Of a stretch of 63,921 nucleotides of DNA, positions 1 through 9,692 are shown one piece after another (the first letter of the stretch is position 1; each line of letters begins with the position of its first letter). The DNA is from Apopatocola sp963628785 (GTDB lineage: Bacteria; Bacillota; Clostridia; Oscillospirales; Oscillospiraceae). Position numbers and translations under genes: made by a program. The notes beneath the pieces are model-generated. The model searched no databases and had not been told where the DNA came from. It saw only the letters and a list, made by a program, of their open reading frames with translations. The stretch is from the NCBI GenBank assembly GCA_963628785.1, contig CAVGGQ010000002.1, forward strand, positions 1 through 63,921. The letters are read 5' to 3'.

Positions 1-73
1 AATCACTATGGATTTTTTTCTTAGCTGTCCAACTTCATTATGCAATCAACCTTCGAAAATATTACAATAAATT

Positions 74-108
74 CACCCAATCGAGAGCGAATGCCGTCTG
101 CTTGGGTG
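74..108. terminator. stem-loop downstream of rsgA, possible terminator
   Basis: Seven-base arms CACCCAA and TTGGGTG pair around a 21-nt loop that can fold further (AGC/GCT). The hairpin lies 5 nt past the rsgA stop codon. On the plus strand it is followed by CTTTTT; on the minus strand, the direction of rsgA, it is followed by a weaker AT-rich tract. It may end the long operon, or a plus-strand transcript entering from outside the window. Bases 1-73 hold no gene that I can see. Confidence 0.45.
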
Positions 109-112
109 CTTT

Positions 113-1003
113 TTATGCTTTGATCTCCCAGTCTTTGGTTTGGTTGGCTTGTTCCCAGAGTTTACGGTAGGAGGCGAGACGGGAGGGGCTGAAGCGGCCG
201 GATCCGGCGGCTTCGCGCACGGCGCAGCCGGGTTCGCTGCGGTGGGTGCAGTCGGTGAAGCCGCAGGAGCCGATGTAAGGCTCAAATTCCGGGAAGCAGT
301 ACTGGAGCTCTGCCGGGCGGATGGACTCCTTCTGCTCGATGTCGAACGAGCCGAAGCCCGGCGTATCGGCGACATAGCCGCCGTTCGGCAGGGCAAACAG
401 TTCCACATGACGCGTTATATGGCGGCCGCGGCCGAGCTTCGCGCTCACCTCGCCCGTGAGCAGCGAGAGCTCCGGAGCGAGAGCGTTCAAAAGCGAAGAC
501 TTCCCGACGCCGGAGTTGCCGGTAAAGGCACACACGCGGCCCTCCAGGTGCTTCATCAGTTCCTCACGGCCTTCGCCGGTCGCGGCGCTCGTGCGGATGA
601 CCGGAACGCCGGAGCTCTCGTAGATGGCAAAAAGCTCGTCGCCGGAGTCTATGTCGGTCTTATTGATGCACAGGAGAAAATCGCACGAGTGATGCACGGC
701 AAGGGCGGAGACGCGGTCAACGAGGAACGGGTCAGTGACCGGGTTGACTGCCGAGGCAAGCATGACCATGAGGTCAATGTTCGCGACAGCCGGGCGGATG
801 AAGTAATTGCGGCGCGGGAGGATCTCCCGCACGCTGCCCGAGCCGTCGGGCAGAAGTTCGACCGTGACTCTGTCCCCCACAAGGGGGCTTTTTCCGTCGG
901 CGCGGAATTTCCCGCGTGCGCGGCAGGTGACGGTCTCCGAGCCGGTATCTACATAGTAATAGCCGCTCAGGGCTTTGATAATGCGTCCTTCTTTTGTGCT
1001 CAT
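113..1003 (-). CDS. rsgA: ribosome small-subunit-dependent GTPase A (RsgA/YjeQ)
   Basis: Circularly permuted GTPase that checks late 30S subunit assembly. An N-terminal OB-fold (about residues 5-70) precedes the G motifs in permuted order: NKTD (114-117), then the P-loop GNSGVGKS (162-169), then DTPG (213-216). A zinc-binding tail follows, with Cys247, Cys252, His254 and Cys260 spaced as in the family. At 296 aa it has normal length. Its ATG overlaps the stop of prkC by 4 nt, so it is probably translationally coupled as the last gene of the operon. In Bacillus the orthologue also sits directly after prkC and is a substrate of that kinase. Confidence 0.97.
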   Translation of the reverse strand: MSTKEGRIIKALSGYYYVDTGSETVTCRARGKFRADGKSPLVGDRVTVELLPDGSGSVREILPRRNYFIRPAVANIDLMVMLASAVNPVTDPFLVDRVSALAVHHSCDFLLCINKTDIDSGDELFAIYESSGVPVIRTSAATGEGREELMKHLEGRVCAFTGNSGVGKSSLLNALAPELSLLTGEVSAKLGRGRHITRHVELFALPNGGYVADTPGFGSFDIEQKESIRPAELQYCFPEFEPYIGSCGFTDCTHRSEPGCAVREAAGSGRFSPSRLASYRKLWEQANQTKDWEIKA

Positions 1004-2721
1004 CCGTTCACTTCCGGTGTGGGTTCCGCTGTCGGCTCAGGGGTGGGTGTGGTCTCAGAGCCCAGCGAGACCTGCAGGTAGACTTTGGAGTAGGCGGGCA
1101 GCTCCGTGCCGGCTTCCACGGTCTGGCTGACAACATAGTTTTCGGGCAGATCGTCGTTATACACATAGCTCACCGAAACGAGCGTGAGACGGGCTGCTGT
1201 GATCTCGGCCTCCGCCGAGGCATAGTCCATGCCGACGACATACGGCATGATGACCGTTTCCGCCTTGGCGCCCTGGCTGATGGTGATGTACACCGTTGCA
1301 CCGGCAGGGAGCTCTTCTCCGGGCGAGGGGCTGATCTGCATGACGCAGTCCTGCGCGACCGTGTCGGAGTCTGCGAAGGTTTTGTCGACCACGAAGCCGA
1401 GTTTTTCGAGCTCGCTCGCCGCTTCGCGGTAATCGTAGTTGATGAGATCGGGAATCTCAGTTAACATAACTCCAGTGCTCACAGTCAGCGTGACATTGAT
1501 GCCGTCCGATGTGAGCATGTAACTTTTCCCCGAATCGGGGGTCTGGCCGATGACGATGCCTTTTTCGACATCCGGATCGATCTCATAGAGCAGGTTGAAG
1601 TTGAATCTTCCCTTATATTCCTTGCCGTTGATGACGGTCTCGTAGTTGCTGCCGACAAAATTCGGAATGGCGATGCGCTGGTTGACGGCGAAAATATCGC
1701 TGAGGAAGTAGTTCCACAGGAACACCGCAATGATCAAAACAGCGGCCATGACACCGAAGAAGCCGGAAAGCATGCTCACGCGGTGAGCGCGCCGACGGCG
1801 GCGGGCGTAGTTTTCCTTGGAAAGTTCGCCGGCGGTGTTCAGGGGCGTTACATTGCCTTCGGCAAGGTCGGCGGCACCGATGAGGATCTTGCGGAACGAT
1901 TCGAGATCCGCGACGAGATCATCGGGGGTCTGATAGCGCGCATCGAGCGAAGGTTCCATGGCCTTCATCACGATTTTTTCGAGCGCTTCCGGAATATCGG
2001 GGACAACCTCGTACAGCGGTGTGGGGACGGTCGAAAGATGCTTGAGAGCAATGGTGCGGTCATCGTCGCCGTCAAACGGGAGTTTGCCCGAGAGCATTTC
2101 GTACATAACAATGCCCAGGGAATAGATGTCGCTGCGGCCGTCCACGGGAAGACCGCGCGCCTGTTCGGGCGAGATGTAATGCACGGAGCCGATGGCTTCG
2201 TTTTCCACATCCGGCATTTCCGACTGAAGGTTGGCGATGCCGAAATCGGCGACCTTTACATCGCCGTTATCAAGAATGAGGATATTCTGCGGCTTAATGT
2301 CGCGGTGGATGATGCCTTTTCCGTGCGCGTGGCCGAGGGCGCGGGCGATCTGCACGGAGATATCCACGGCTTCGCGTGCTTTGAGTGGGCTGTGCTCCTT
2401 GAGATACTGCTTGAGCGTGATGCCCTCGATGAGTTCCATGACGATGTATTCGAGATTGGCCGAGCGGCTGACATCATACACGGCAACAATGTTCGGATGA
2501 CTGAGCTTGGCGATTGCCTGCGATTCCGTCTGGAAGCGGCGGCGGAATTTTTCGTTTTTGGCAAGCTCGGGGCGCATGATCTTCACAGCCACATAGCGGT
2601 TGAGCCGGTGGCACATGGCTTTATATACAACGGCCATGCCGCCGCTGCCGATGGGATCCATGAGCTCATAGCGGTTATCGAGCATGATGCCTTTATAGGA
2701 ATCTTTTTTCTTGTTTTCCAT
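1000..2721 (-). CDS. prkC: PASTA-domain Ser/Thr protein kinase (PrkC/PknB family)
   Basis: Membrane-anchored Hanks-type kinase that senses peptidoglycan or lipid II fragments. The kinase domain (about 17-280) has the Gly loop GSGGMAVV, ATP lysine Lys47 in VAVKIM, catalytic HRDIKPQN (Asp141), DFG (159-161) and a SPEQ segment in the activation region. A basic stretch (307-314) and one transmembrane helix (about 317-340) lead to three extracellular PASTA repeats (about 350-555) and a Pro/Thr/Glu-rich tail. At 573 aa it has normal length, with three PASTA units as in several Clostridia. It lies 12 nt downstream of its cognate phosphatase gene and overlaps rsgA by 4 nt. Confidence 0.97.
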   Translation of the reverse strand: MENKKKDSYKGIMLDNRYELMDPIGSGGMAVVYKAMCHRLNRYVAVKIMRPELAKNEKFRRRFQTESQAIAKLSHPNIVAVYDVSRSANLEYIVMELIEGITLKQYLKEHSPLKAREAVDISVQIARALGHAHGKGIIHRDIKPQNILILDNGDVKVADFGIANLQSEMPDVENEAIGSVHYISPEQARGLPVDGRSDIYSLGIVMYEMLSGKLPFDGDDDRTIALKHLSTVPTPLYEVVPDIPEALEKIVMKAMEPSLDARYQTPDDLVADLESFRKILIGAADLAEGNVTPLNTAGELSKENYARRRRRAHRVSMLSGFFGVMAAVLIIAVFLWNYFLSDIFAVNQRIAIPNFVGSNYETVINGKEYKGRFNFNLLYEIDPDVEKGIVIGQTPDSGKSYMLTSDGINVTLTVSTGVMLTEIPDLINYDYREAASELEKLGFVVDKTFADSDTVAQDCVMQISPSPGEELPAGATVYITISQGAKAETVIMPYVVGMDYASAEAEITAARLTLVSVSYVYNDDLPENYVVSQTVEAGTELPAYSKVYLQVSLGSETTPTPEPTAEPTPEVNG

Positions 2722-2733
2722 TTTAACCCCCGT

Positions 2734-3465
2734 TCAGCGCAGAACAAGCACAAGCGTGACATTGTCCGGAGCGCCGCGTTCGAGTGTGAGCTTCAAAAGC
2801 TCGGTGCACGTAGCTTCGTCGTTCCCGCGGGATTGAAGCAAGGCCGAGATCTCTTCGGGCGTGACGAGATTGCTCAGGCCGTCCGAGCAGAGGAGCAGAG
2901 CATCGCCTTCGCGGACATCCAGACGGAAGATATCGCTGCGGATCGTACGCTCAATACCGATGGCGCGCATAATGACATTTTTTCGCGGGTGCGAGTGCGC
3001 CTGTTCCTCGGTGATGAGGCCGCGGTCGACCATGTTCTGTACGAGGGAATGGTCGCGCGTGACCTGACGGAGCTGTCCTTCCGCAAACCAATAGCATCGG
3101 CTGTCGCCGATGTTGACGACGGCGGCCTCGTGTTCGCGCAGCAGCACTGCAACGAGCGTGGTGCCCATGCCGCGACATTCGTCATCGCGGAAAGCGCGGT
3201 CGTATACCTTGATGTTCGCATACGCCGACGCTTCGCGTAGGATCTGCGCGGCGTCCTCCTGCGCATCGGTGCGGAGAAGTTCCCCGGCATACTGCATAAA
3301 GCTGTCTGCCGCGAGCTGCGAGGCGATCTCGCCGCCGCACACGCCGCCCATGCCGTCGCACAGCACGGCGAGCGTATAGGATCCGTCGGATGCGGTGTCG
3401 ATGCGGAAGGTGTCCTGATTGACGGTGCGTACTTTTCCTTTGTCCGTAAGGCCGAAACTGATCAT
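2734..3465 (-). CDS. stp: PP2C-type Ser/Thr phosphatase (Stp/PrpC)
   Basis: Soluble Mg/Mn-dependent phosphatase that reverses phosphorylation by the PASTA kinase encoded next to it. The PP2C motifs are present in order: NQD near residue 16, LCDGMGG with metal ligand Asp37, GDSR (120-123), RDHS (137-140), LCSDGLSN with Asp195, and APDNVT with Asp234. At 243 aa it matches the compact bacterial PP2C form, with no extra domains. It overlaps rlmN by 4 nt upstream and is followed by prkC, the standard Firmicutes arrangement. Confidence 0.96.
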   Translation of the reverse strand: MISFGLTDKGKVRTVNQDTFRIDTASDGSYTLAVLCDGMGGVCGGEIASQLAADSFMQYAGELLRTDAQEDAAQILREASAYANIKVYDRAFRDDECRGMGTTLVAVLLREHEAAVVNIGDSRCYWFAEGQLRQVTRDHSLVQNMVDRGLITEEQAHSHPRKNVIMRAIGIERTIRSDIFRLDVREGDALLLCSDGLSNLVTPEEISALLQSRGNDEATCTELLKLTLERGAPDNVTLVLVLR

Positions 3466-4511
3466 TCTGATTCCCTCACCATTTTACGGCGAAGCTGTCC
3501 GCAGGATGCTTCCACATCGTTGCCGAGACGGCGCCGTATGGTCGTGTTGATCCCGTTTTTCGTGAGTATATTGACAAACCGTTTCATATTTTCTGGTTTG
3601 GACGGTTCAAAGCTGCGCTCATCCACATGGTTGAGCGGAATAAGATTGACGTGGGCACCGAGCGGCTTTACGCGGCGGGCAAGAAGCTCCGCCTGTTCGG
3701 GTGAGTCGTTCACGCCGTCGATCATGGCGTACTCGAAGGAGATGCGCCGCCCGGTTTTCTCATAGTATTCCTTGCATTTGCGGAAGAGTTCGTCTACGCC
3801 GCGCCCCCGGTTGGCCGGCATGATGCGGCTGCGCGTTTCATCGTCCGGCGCATGGAGCGACACGGAGAGTGTGAGCTGCAAATTGCGCGAGGCAAGATCG
3901 TCGAAGCGCTCAATGAGGCCACATGTTGAGAGGGAAATATGTCGCATGCCGATGTTGCGTCCCTGCGGGTGATTGATGAGCTCCAGAAAGCGCGCGACGG
4001 TATCAAAATTATCGAGCGGCTCGCCGATGCCCATGAGAACGATGTTGGAAATCGGGAGACCCGATTCTTTTTCGGAGAAAAGCACTTCATCGAGCATTTC
4101 CGAAGGCGTGAGGTTGCGCACAAGGCCGCCGATGGTCGAGGCGCAGAATGCGCAGCCCTGCCGACAGCCGACCTGGGAGGAGATACAGACCGTGTTGCCG
4201 TAGTGGTAGCGCATTACGACGGTCTCCACGGCGTTGCCGTCCGACAGCTCCCAGAGGTACTTGATGGTGCCGTCTTCCGCCGATTCCTGACGGCGCAGAA
4301 CGCGCGGTGCGGAAAGGATGCACTTCTCTGTGAGCGTGCGGCGCAGCGTGAGAGGAAGATTCGTCATCTCGTCCCACGAGCCGCAGCCCGAGGAGAGCCA
4401 CGTAAAGACCTGCTTCGCGCGGTAGGTGGGCTGCCCAAGCTCACGGAGAAAAGCCGAGAGCTCCTCCGGAAGCATGGATTTGATATCGATTTTTTCGGTA
4501 AGTTCAGCCAT
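3462..4511 (-). CDS. rlmN: 23S rRNA A2503 / tRNA A37 C2-methyltransferase RlmN
   Basis: Radical SAM methyltransferase that adds a C2 methyl group to A2503 of 23S rRNA and to A37 of some tRNAs. The [4Fe-4S] cluster motif is Cys116-x3-Cys120-x2-Cys123 (CRQGCAFC). A C-terminal Cys337 in EASCGQL matches the methyl-carrying or resolving cysteine of the family. At 349 aa it has normal length. Resistance paralogue Cfr is a relative, but the conserved operon position between rsmB and stp supports RlmN. It overlaps rsmB by 8 nt and stp by 4 nt. Confidence 0.96.
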   Translation of the reverse strand: MAELTEKIDIKSMLPEELSAFLRELGQPTYRAKQVFTWLSSGCGSWDEMTNLPLTLRRTLTEKCILSAPRVLRRQESAEDGTIKYLWELSDGNAVETVVMRYHYGNTVCISSQVGCRQGCAFCASTIGGLVRNLTPSEMLDEVLFSEKESGLPISNIVLMGIGEPLDNFDTVARFLELINHPQGRNIGMRHISLSTCGLIERFDDLASRNLQLTLSVSLHAPDDETRSRIMPANRGRGVDELFRKCKEYYEKTGRRISFEYAMIDGVNDSPEQAELLARRVKPLGAHVNLIPLNHVDERSFEPSKPENMKRFVNILTKNGINTTIRRRLGNDVEASCGQLRRKMVRESE

Positions 4512-5802
4512 TTCGTTTCATTCGGCAATAGTAAAAGCCGTCCGTATCGTATTCCTGCGGCCAGATCACGCGGTCTTCTTCCTTTGTAAAGTCCGTGTGT
4601 TCGCGGAGAAAGTCCTGAACCACTTCCTCGTTTTCTTCACGGAGGATCGTGCAGGTGGAGTAAAGAAGCGTGCCGGCGGGCTTTACGCATCCGGCTGCGC
4701 CGCGGAGGATCTCTTTTTGCACGCGGGGCAGTCCCGCAAGCGCTGCGGGGTCTTTATAGCGAATTTCGGGTTTCTTACGGATGACGCCGAGGCCGGAGCA
4801 CGGGACATCGGCGATGACAAGATCAAAGCTTTCGTGTAGCGCCGCATACGGCCGGGAAGCGTCCATCGGCGCGGTGCGGATAATGCTCATGCCGAGGCGT
4901 TCGGCGTTTTCCTCCACGAGGCGAAGCTTCTTGGCGTGAAGGTCGCAGGCGAGGATCTTGCCCTCGTTTGTCATAAGTGCGGCGCAGAGGAGGCTCTTGC
5001 CGCCCGGTGCGGAGCAGGCATCCAGTACGCGCATGCCGGGCTTCGGGTCTGCGCATAGCACGGACATGGCTGCGGCGGCGTCCTGTACGAAAAACTCGCC
5101 GCGCTCAAAGCCGGGGAGTGCCGTTATGCTGCCCTCGGACTCTACGAACACCGATACCGGCGAGAGCTGACTCACGTGCGACCGGATACCGGCCGCGGCG
5201 AACGCTTCACACAGTTTTTCCGGCGATGTGAGCCGTAAATTTACGGTGACCGTAAGCTGCGGCGGGCGGTTGTTTGCGGCAAAATACCGCGCCGCTTGCT
5301 CGAAGCCGATGCGGGAGACGATCGTCTCGCACAGCCACAAGGGGTGGCTATACCGCACGGACAGCTCCGATGCCGTGCCTCTCCCGGGGATCTCCGGCAG
5401 GTTTTCACGGTTTTCCACGATGCGGCGAAGAACGGCGTTCACCAGTCCGGAGGCGCGGCCACCGGAACGTTTTGTCTGCTCCACAGCCTCGTTGACCGCC
5501 GCAGAAGCGGGGATCTTGTCCGCAAAGAGGAGCTGGCACACGCCGAGGCGGAGGATATCCAGCACCCTCGGCTCGAGCTTTGCCGTCGGTACGGTGGAAT
5601 AGCAGCTGATATAATAGTCGCAAAGTGCCGCATTCTGCAGCACATCGAGGCAGAGCTTTGCGCACAGCGACGCATCGCGCGTATCGAGGGAGAATTTCTC
5701 CGCTGCGGCTGTGAGTGTCTGCTGTGACCATGCATCAAAGCGGCGGCAGCGGGAAAGTACATAGAGCGCAGCCTCGCGCGCTTTCGATACGCTCTCACTC
5801 AT
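4504..5802 (-). CDS. rsmB: 16S rRNA m5C967 methyltransferase RsmB
   Basis: SAM-dependent rRNA cytosine-5 methyltransferase. A NusB-like RNA-binding domain (about 1-135) is followed by a Rossmann methyltransferase domain with the SAM loop VLDACSAPGGKS (259-270). The two catalytic cysteines of the family are Cys335 in ADVPCSGLG and Cys384 in YSTC. At 432 aa it has full length. It overlaps fmt by 8 nt and rlmN by 8 nt, so this is a tightly coupled part of the translation-related operon. Confidence 0.96.
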   Translation of the reverse strand: MSESVSKAREAALYVLSRCRRFDAWSQQTLTAAAEKFSLDTRDASLCAKLCLDVLQNAALCDYYISCYSTVPTAKLEPRVLDILRLGVCQLLFADKIPASAAVNEAVEQTKRSGGRASGLVNAVLRRIVENRENLPEIPGRGTASELSVRYSHPLWLCETIVSRIGFEQAARYFAANNRPPQLTVTVNLRLTSPEKLCEAFAAAGIRSHVSQLSPVSVFVESEGSITALPGFERGEFFVQDAAAAMSVLCADPKPGMRVLDACSAPGGKSLLCAALMTNEGKILACDLHAKKLRLVEENAERLGMSIIRTAPMDASRPYAALHESFDLVIADVPCSGLGVIRKKPEIRYKDPAALAGLPRVQKEILRGAAGCVKPAGTLLYSTCTILREENEEVVQDFLREHTDFTKEEDRVIWPQEYDTDGFYYCRMKRNG

Positions 5803-6715
5803 CGGCTTTCATCGGGTGTCCGAGCAGGAACGCTGCGGCGCTCATGCGCTTTTTGCCGGCGGCCTGCACCTCGGTGACGAGGAGCGTTTTGCCTTCTGCG
5901 CAGGCGACTTCGATGCCGCTTTTACCGGCGGAGACGATTTTGCCGGGGTTAAGCTTCGTTTCGTTTTCGGTATACTGCGCACCGAACACACGGAAGGCCA
6001 TGCCGCCGAGCTCCGTTGTCGCCACGGGCCACGGGTCGAGGCCGCATATATGCTTGACGATCTCACGGGGCGTTCGGTTCCAGTCGATGGGGCAAAGCTC
6101 TTTGGTGAGCATGGTCGTATAGGTGGCGTCGGCTTCGTTCTGCGCCGTGCGGATGATTTCGCCTGCGGCGATCTTCCGCACGGTCTCTGCGAGGAGATCC
6201 GCGCCAAGGACTTTCAGGCGGTCGAAAAGCTGTCCGGAGGTCTCGTATTCGCCGATTTCCGTTTCCTTTGTTCCGATGACATCGCCGGCGTCCATTGCGG
6301 AGGCCATGTACTGCACGGAAACACCGGTCGTTTTGTCGCCGTTCAGCAGCGCCCACTGGATAGGCGCGGCGCCGCGGTATTTCGGCAGGAGCGAGCCATG
6401 CACATTGATGCTGCCCAGGCGGGCAACATCCAGAAATTCCTGCGGCAGGATACGGCCGTAGGCGACGACGACGAGCAGATCCGGCGCGATGGATCGCAGC
6501 GTTTTCGTGGCTTCGCCGTCTTTGAAGGTGGTGGGCTGATAGACCGGAATGCCGTGCGCTTCCGCCAGTACCTTCACGGGAGAGGGTGTCATGCGCATGC
6601 GGTCGCGCGGCTTATCGGGCTGCGTGAATACGGCGGCGATGTCCTCTCCGGCATCCAGCAGGCGGCGCATGGACTCTTCGGCGAAGTCCGGTGTGCCCAT
6701 AAATACGATTTTCAT
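5795..6715 (-). CDS. fmt: methionyl-tRNA formyltransferase
   Basis: Formylates the initiator Met-tRNA using 10-formyl-tetrahydrofolate. The N-terminal formyltransferase fold begins MKIVFMGTPDFA. The catalytic set is Asn104, His106 and Asp145 around the signature SLLPKYRGAAPI (108-119). A C-terminal OB-like tRNA-binding domain follows from about residue 205. At 306 aa it has normal length. It overlaps def by 4 nt (ATGA); the def-fmt pairing couples formylation with later deformylation. Confidence 0.97.
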   Translation of the reverse strand: MKIVFMGTPDFAEESMRRLLDAGEDIAAVFTQPDKPRDRMRMTPSPVKVLAEAHGIPVYQPTTFKDGEATKTLRSIAPDLLVVVAYGRILPQEFLDVARLGSINVHGSLLPKYRGAAPIQWALLNGDKTTGVSVQYMASAMDAGDVIGTKETEIGEYETSGQLFDRLKVLGADLLAETVRKIAAGEIIRTAQNEADATYTTMLTKELCPIDWNRTPREIVKHICGLDPWPVATTELGGMAFRVFGAQYTENETKLNPGKIVSAGKSGIEVACAEGKTLLVTEVQAAGKKRMSAAAFLLGHPMKADE

Positions 6716-7221
6716 TGATCGTGGTCTCCAAACAGTTCGTCCATCTCTTCTTCGGTGTACATATGCGAGGCGCGCTCGGTGAATACGATGCCGTCGAGAT
6801 GGTCGATCTCATGGCTGAAGCAGCGGGCCGTGAGACCGACGCCCTCAACTTCAAAGAAGTTGCCGTTGCGATCCTGCGCGCGGACCTTGACATGGTTCGG
6901 GCGCTTGACGACGCCGAAGCGCTCGGGCAGACTCAGACAGCCTTCGCTGCCCTCCTGCTCGCCGTCGCTCTCGATGATGACGGGGTTGACGAGCTCGATG
7001 ATATAGTCGCTCTCCCCTTCCGGCACGTTCGTCTCAATGACGACGCAGGCGCGGCGGAGAATGCCGACCTGCGGTGCGGCGAGACCGACGCCGTCCGCTT
7101 TGCGGAGTGTTTCCTTCATGTCGTCAAGCAGTGCGTGCAGGCGGTCGTTGAACTCCGTATACGGGCGGCAGACCTTGTGCAGCGCGGGGTTTTCATCGGT
7201 AAGTATATTTCTCAGTGCCAT
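6712..7221 (-). CDS. def: peptide deformylase
   Basis: Metalloenzyme that removes the formyl group from nascent proteins. Counted from a GTG three codons upstream, the motifs are GVGLAAPQ (48-55), EGCLSLPE with metal ligand Cys98, and HEIDH with ligands His140 and His144 and catalytic Glu141. I chose the ATG at 7221 (169 aa) because GGAG lies 8 nt before it, whereas that in-frame GTG at 7230 overlaps the priA stop and has poor spacing. It follows priA and overlaps fmt by 4 nt. Confidence 0.96.
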   Translation of the reverse strand: MALRNILTDENPALHKVCRPYTEFNDRLHALLDDMKETLRKADGVGLAAPQVGILRRACVVIETNVPEGESDYIIELVNPVIIESDGEQEGSEGCLSLPERFGVVKRPNHVKVRAQDRNGNFFEVEGVGLTARCFSHEIDHLDGIVFTERASHMYTEEEMDELFGDHDQ

Positions 7222-7226
7222 TTCTT

Positions 7227-9692
7227 TCACTCCATCGGGTTATAGTCGGCAAACACCGACACACCCTTATATTCTTTTGCCGTGTTGCATTGGATGAGGA
7301 GAACGGAAACCAGCGTGCGGATCTCCTTGTCACCCGTGCAGTGAATCGATACGCGGTAGCGAAAGCGATTGTTCACACGCACGATGGGCAGCGGGGCGGG
7401 TCCTAAGACGGTTACATCCTCGCGGGAAGCGAGTTCCAACTTCAGACGGTCGCGGATGTAGGTACAGCAGCGGAGAACCGCCGATTCGTCCTCGGACGAG
7501 GCCGTGACGGTAATGATGTCCGAAAACGGCGGGCAGTTCTGCAACCGCCGAAGCTCAATCTCCTCGCGGTAAAACCCCTCGTAATCCTGCCGGGATGCCA
7601 GGCAGATCACGTTGCTGCGGGGGGTAAATGTCTGGATGATGGCGCGGCCGGGCTTTTCGCCGCGGCCGGAGCGGCCGATAACCTGCGTGATCAGGGAAAA
7701 ACATCTCTCCCCCGCGCGGTACTCGCCGCAGTAAAGAAGCTGGTCGGCGGATATGACGCCCACGAGCGTCACATTTTCAAAATCCAGACCTTTGGTAACC
7801 ATTTGTGTGCCGATGAGGATCGGCACTTTCTTTTCGCGAAACTGTGAAAGAATCTTTTCGTGTGATCCGGCGGGGGACACGGAGTCGGCATCCAAGCGAA
7901 GGATCTCCACATCGGGCAGAGCCTCATAAAGCTGCTCTTCGAGCTTCTGTGTGCCGGTGCCGAAGTAACTGAGCGTACCGCCGCATTCGGGGCAAGTCTC
8001 GTCCAGTGTGCGCGAATAGCCGCAGTGATGGCAGATGAGACGCCGGTTTGCGCTGTGCCATGTGAGATGTACGCTACAGTTCGGGCAGGTATAGGTATAG
8101 CCGCACTCGCTGCAGGCGATCAGGCTGGAGGTGCCGCGGCGGTTCAGGAAGAGAATGCTCTGCTCGCCGCGTTCAATGTTTTCCTTCAGTTCCTCCAAAA
8201 GAGGGGAGCTGATGTCGGTGTCATTGCCGCTTCGCAGCTCCTGCCGGATGTCAACAATGCGCACATCGGGGAGCTTCCGCTCGTTGAAGCGGCGGCGGAG
8301 CGCAAAGAGATGGTACACACCCGTTTGGGCGCGGTACATGGTTTCGATGTCCGGCGTGGCGCTGCCGAGCACGAGGAGTGCACCGGAGGCAGCGGCGCGG
8401 AATTTAGCCACATCCCGTGCATGGTAGCGCGGAGAGTTTTCGGACTTATAGGTGTACTCCTGCTCCTCATCAATGATGATAAGACCGAGATCAGCGCAGG
8501 GGGCGAAAATTGCGCTGCGCGTGCCGATGACGACTTTCGCTTTGCCGATTTTGATGCGCTTCCACTCATCGTACCGCTCGCCCACGGCAAGAGAGCTGTG
8601 GAGCACGGCGATGTCATCGCCGAAGTATGAGGAGAAGATGCGGATCATCTGCGGCGTGAGGGCAATTTCCGGGACGAGAAGGATGGAGTCTTTCCCTTTT
8701 TTGCGCATCTCGTTAATGAGACGGACATACACAGAGGTCTTGCCGCTGCCGGTCACGCCATAGAGGAGAGAGGCCGACGGCGTTTTGCCGTCGTAGAGGG
8801 AGAGGATGCCTTCAAAGGCCGTCGTCTGCTCGTCGTTGAGTTCCGGGAGCGGCGTACGCTCGGAGGAGAGCACGGCGGAGCGGCGGAAGACTTCGTCCTG
8901 CGCCACTTCGACCATGTCCGTTTTTTCGAGCGCTTTGAGAGTGCTTGCGCTTGCGCCCGTAAAGTAGCAGAGCTCGGAGTAGGACACGCGCTCGAGCGCG
9001 CAGAGAACGCGCAGGCACGCACTCTGGAGCGGCGCTCGCTTTTCTATGCGCTCGGCGGCGGTGAGAGCTTCTTCGGCCGGGATCTTCAGGGAGACCATGC
9101 GGATCTTCTTGTCACCGACGCGGCGCTTTTCGCGGCTGTCTGTTTCGATGATTCCTTTGCGGACAAGCGACTGCAGCGCTCTCGAGGGCGTTTTCCCACC
9201 GAAGAGGCGGTCGATATCCGCAAGGGGACAGCTTCCGCCGTGTGCGAATACGGCATCGACAAGAAGCTGCTCGGCCTCGGACTTTCCCGCGGCTTCATAA
9301 GCGGCTTCCCGGTCTACACCTTGGCAAAGAGTGTACACGGCTTCCATCTGGAACCATAGGCCGGCAGGAAGCATGGCATGTACGGCATCGTACACGGTGC
9401 AGAAGTACCGTTCGCGCAGCCACAGTGCCAGACGCAGGAGCTCTTTGGAGAGAACCGGCTCGCTGTCGAGCACGGAGGCGATATTTTTGAGGCGCTTTCC
9501 GCCTTCATCGGCGCCAATCGACAGGACGATGCCTTCCGTCCGACGGTTGCCGTTTCCGAAAGGAACGACCACGCGCACACCGGGCACGACCTTCTCACGC
9601 AGTGAGGGCGGAATGCGGTAGCAGAACGGTCGGTCTACCCAGTAGGTCGCCGCCGCTACTGCGATTTGGGCCGTTGCCGGCGCATCAGGCAT
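7227..9692 (-). CDS. priA: primosomal replication-restart helicase PriA
   Basis: 3'-5' DNA helicase that reloads the replisome at stalled forks. The N-terminal DNA-binding region (about 1-200) precedes a superfamily 2 core with Walker A GVTGSGKT (312-319) and Walker B DEEQ (408-411). A zinc-binding insertion contains eight cysteines in CxxC pairs (starting CSECGY, CPNC, CHHC, CPEC), followed by the helicase motif GRSGRGEK. The usual box is DEEH, so the last residue here is a Gln. At 821 aa it has a normal to slightly long size. It overlaps rpoZ by 8 nt. The coaBC gene that often sits just upstream in other Firmicutes is absent. Confidence 0.96.
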   Translation of the reverse strand: MPDAPATAQIAVAAATYWVDRPFCYRIPPSLREKVVPGVRVVVPFGNGNRRTEGIVLSIGADEGGKRLKNIASVLDSEPVLSKELLRLALWLRERYFCTVYDAVHAMLPAGLWFQMEAVYTLCQGVDREAAYEAAGKSEAEQLLVDAVFAHGGSCPLADIDRLFGGKTPSRALQSLVRKGIIETDSREKRRVGDKKIRMVSLKIPAEEALTAAERIEKRAPLQSACLRVLCALERVSYSELCYFTGASASTLKALEKTDMVEVAQDEVFRRSAVLSSERTPLPELNDEQTTAFEGILSLYDGKTPSASLLYGVTGSGKTSVYVRLINEMRKKGKDSILLVPEIALTPQMIRIFSSYFGDDIAVLHSSLAVGERYDEWKRIKIGKAKVVIGTRSAIFAPCADLGLIIIDEEQEYTYKSENSPRYHARDVAKFRAAASGALLVLGSATPDIETMYRAQTGVYHLFALRRRFNERKLPDVRIVDIRQELRSGNDTDISSPLLEELKENIERGEQSILFLNRRGTSSLIACSECGYTYTCPNCSVHLTWHSANRRLICHHCGYSRTLDETCPECGGTLSYFGTGTQKLEEQLYEALPDVEILRLDADSVSPAGSHEKILSQFREKKVPILIGTQMVTKGLDFENVTLVGVISADQLLYCGEYRAGERCFSLITQVIGRSGRGEKPGRAIIQTFTPRSNVICLASRQDYEGFYREEIELRRLQNCPPFSDIITVTASSEDESAVLRCCTYIRDRLKLELASREDVTVLGPAPLPIVRVNNRFRYRVSIHCTGDKEIRTLVSVLLIQCNTAKEYKGVSVFADYNPME

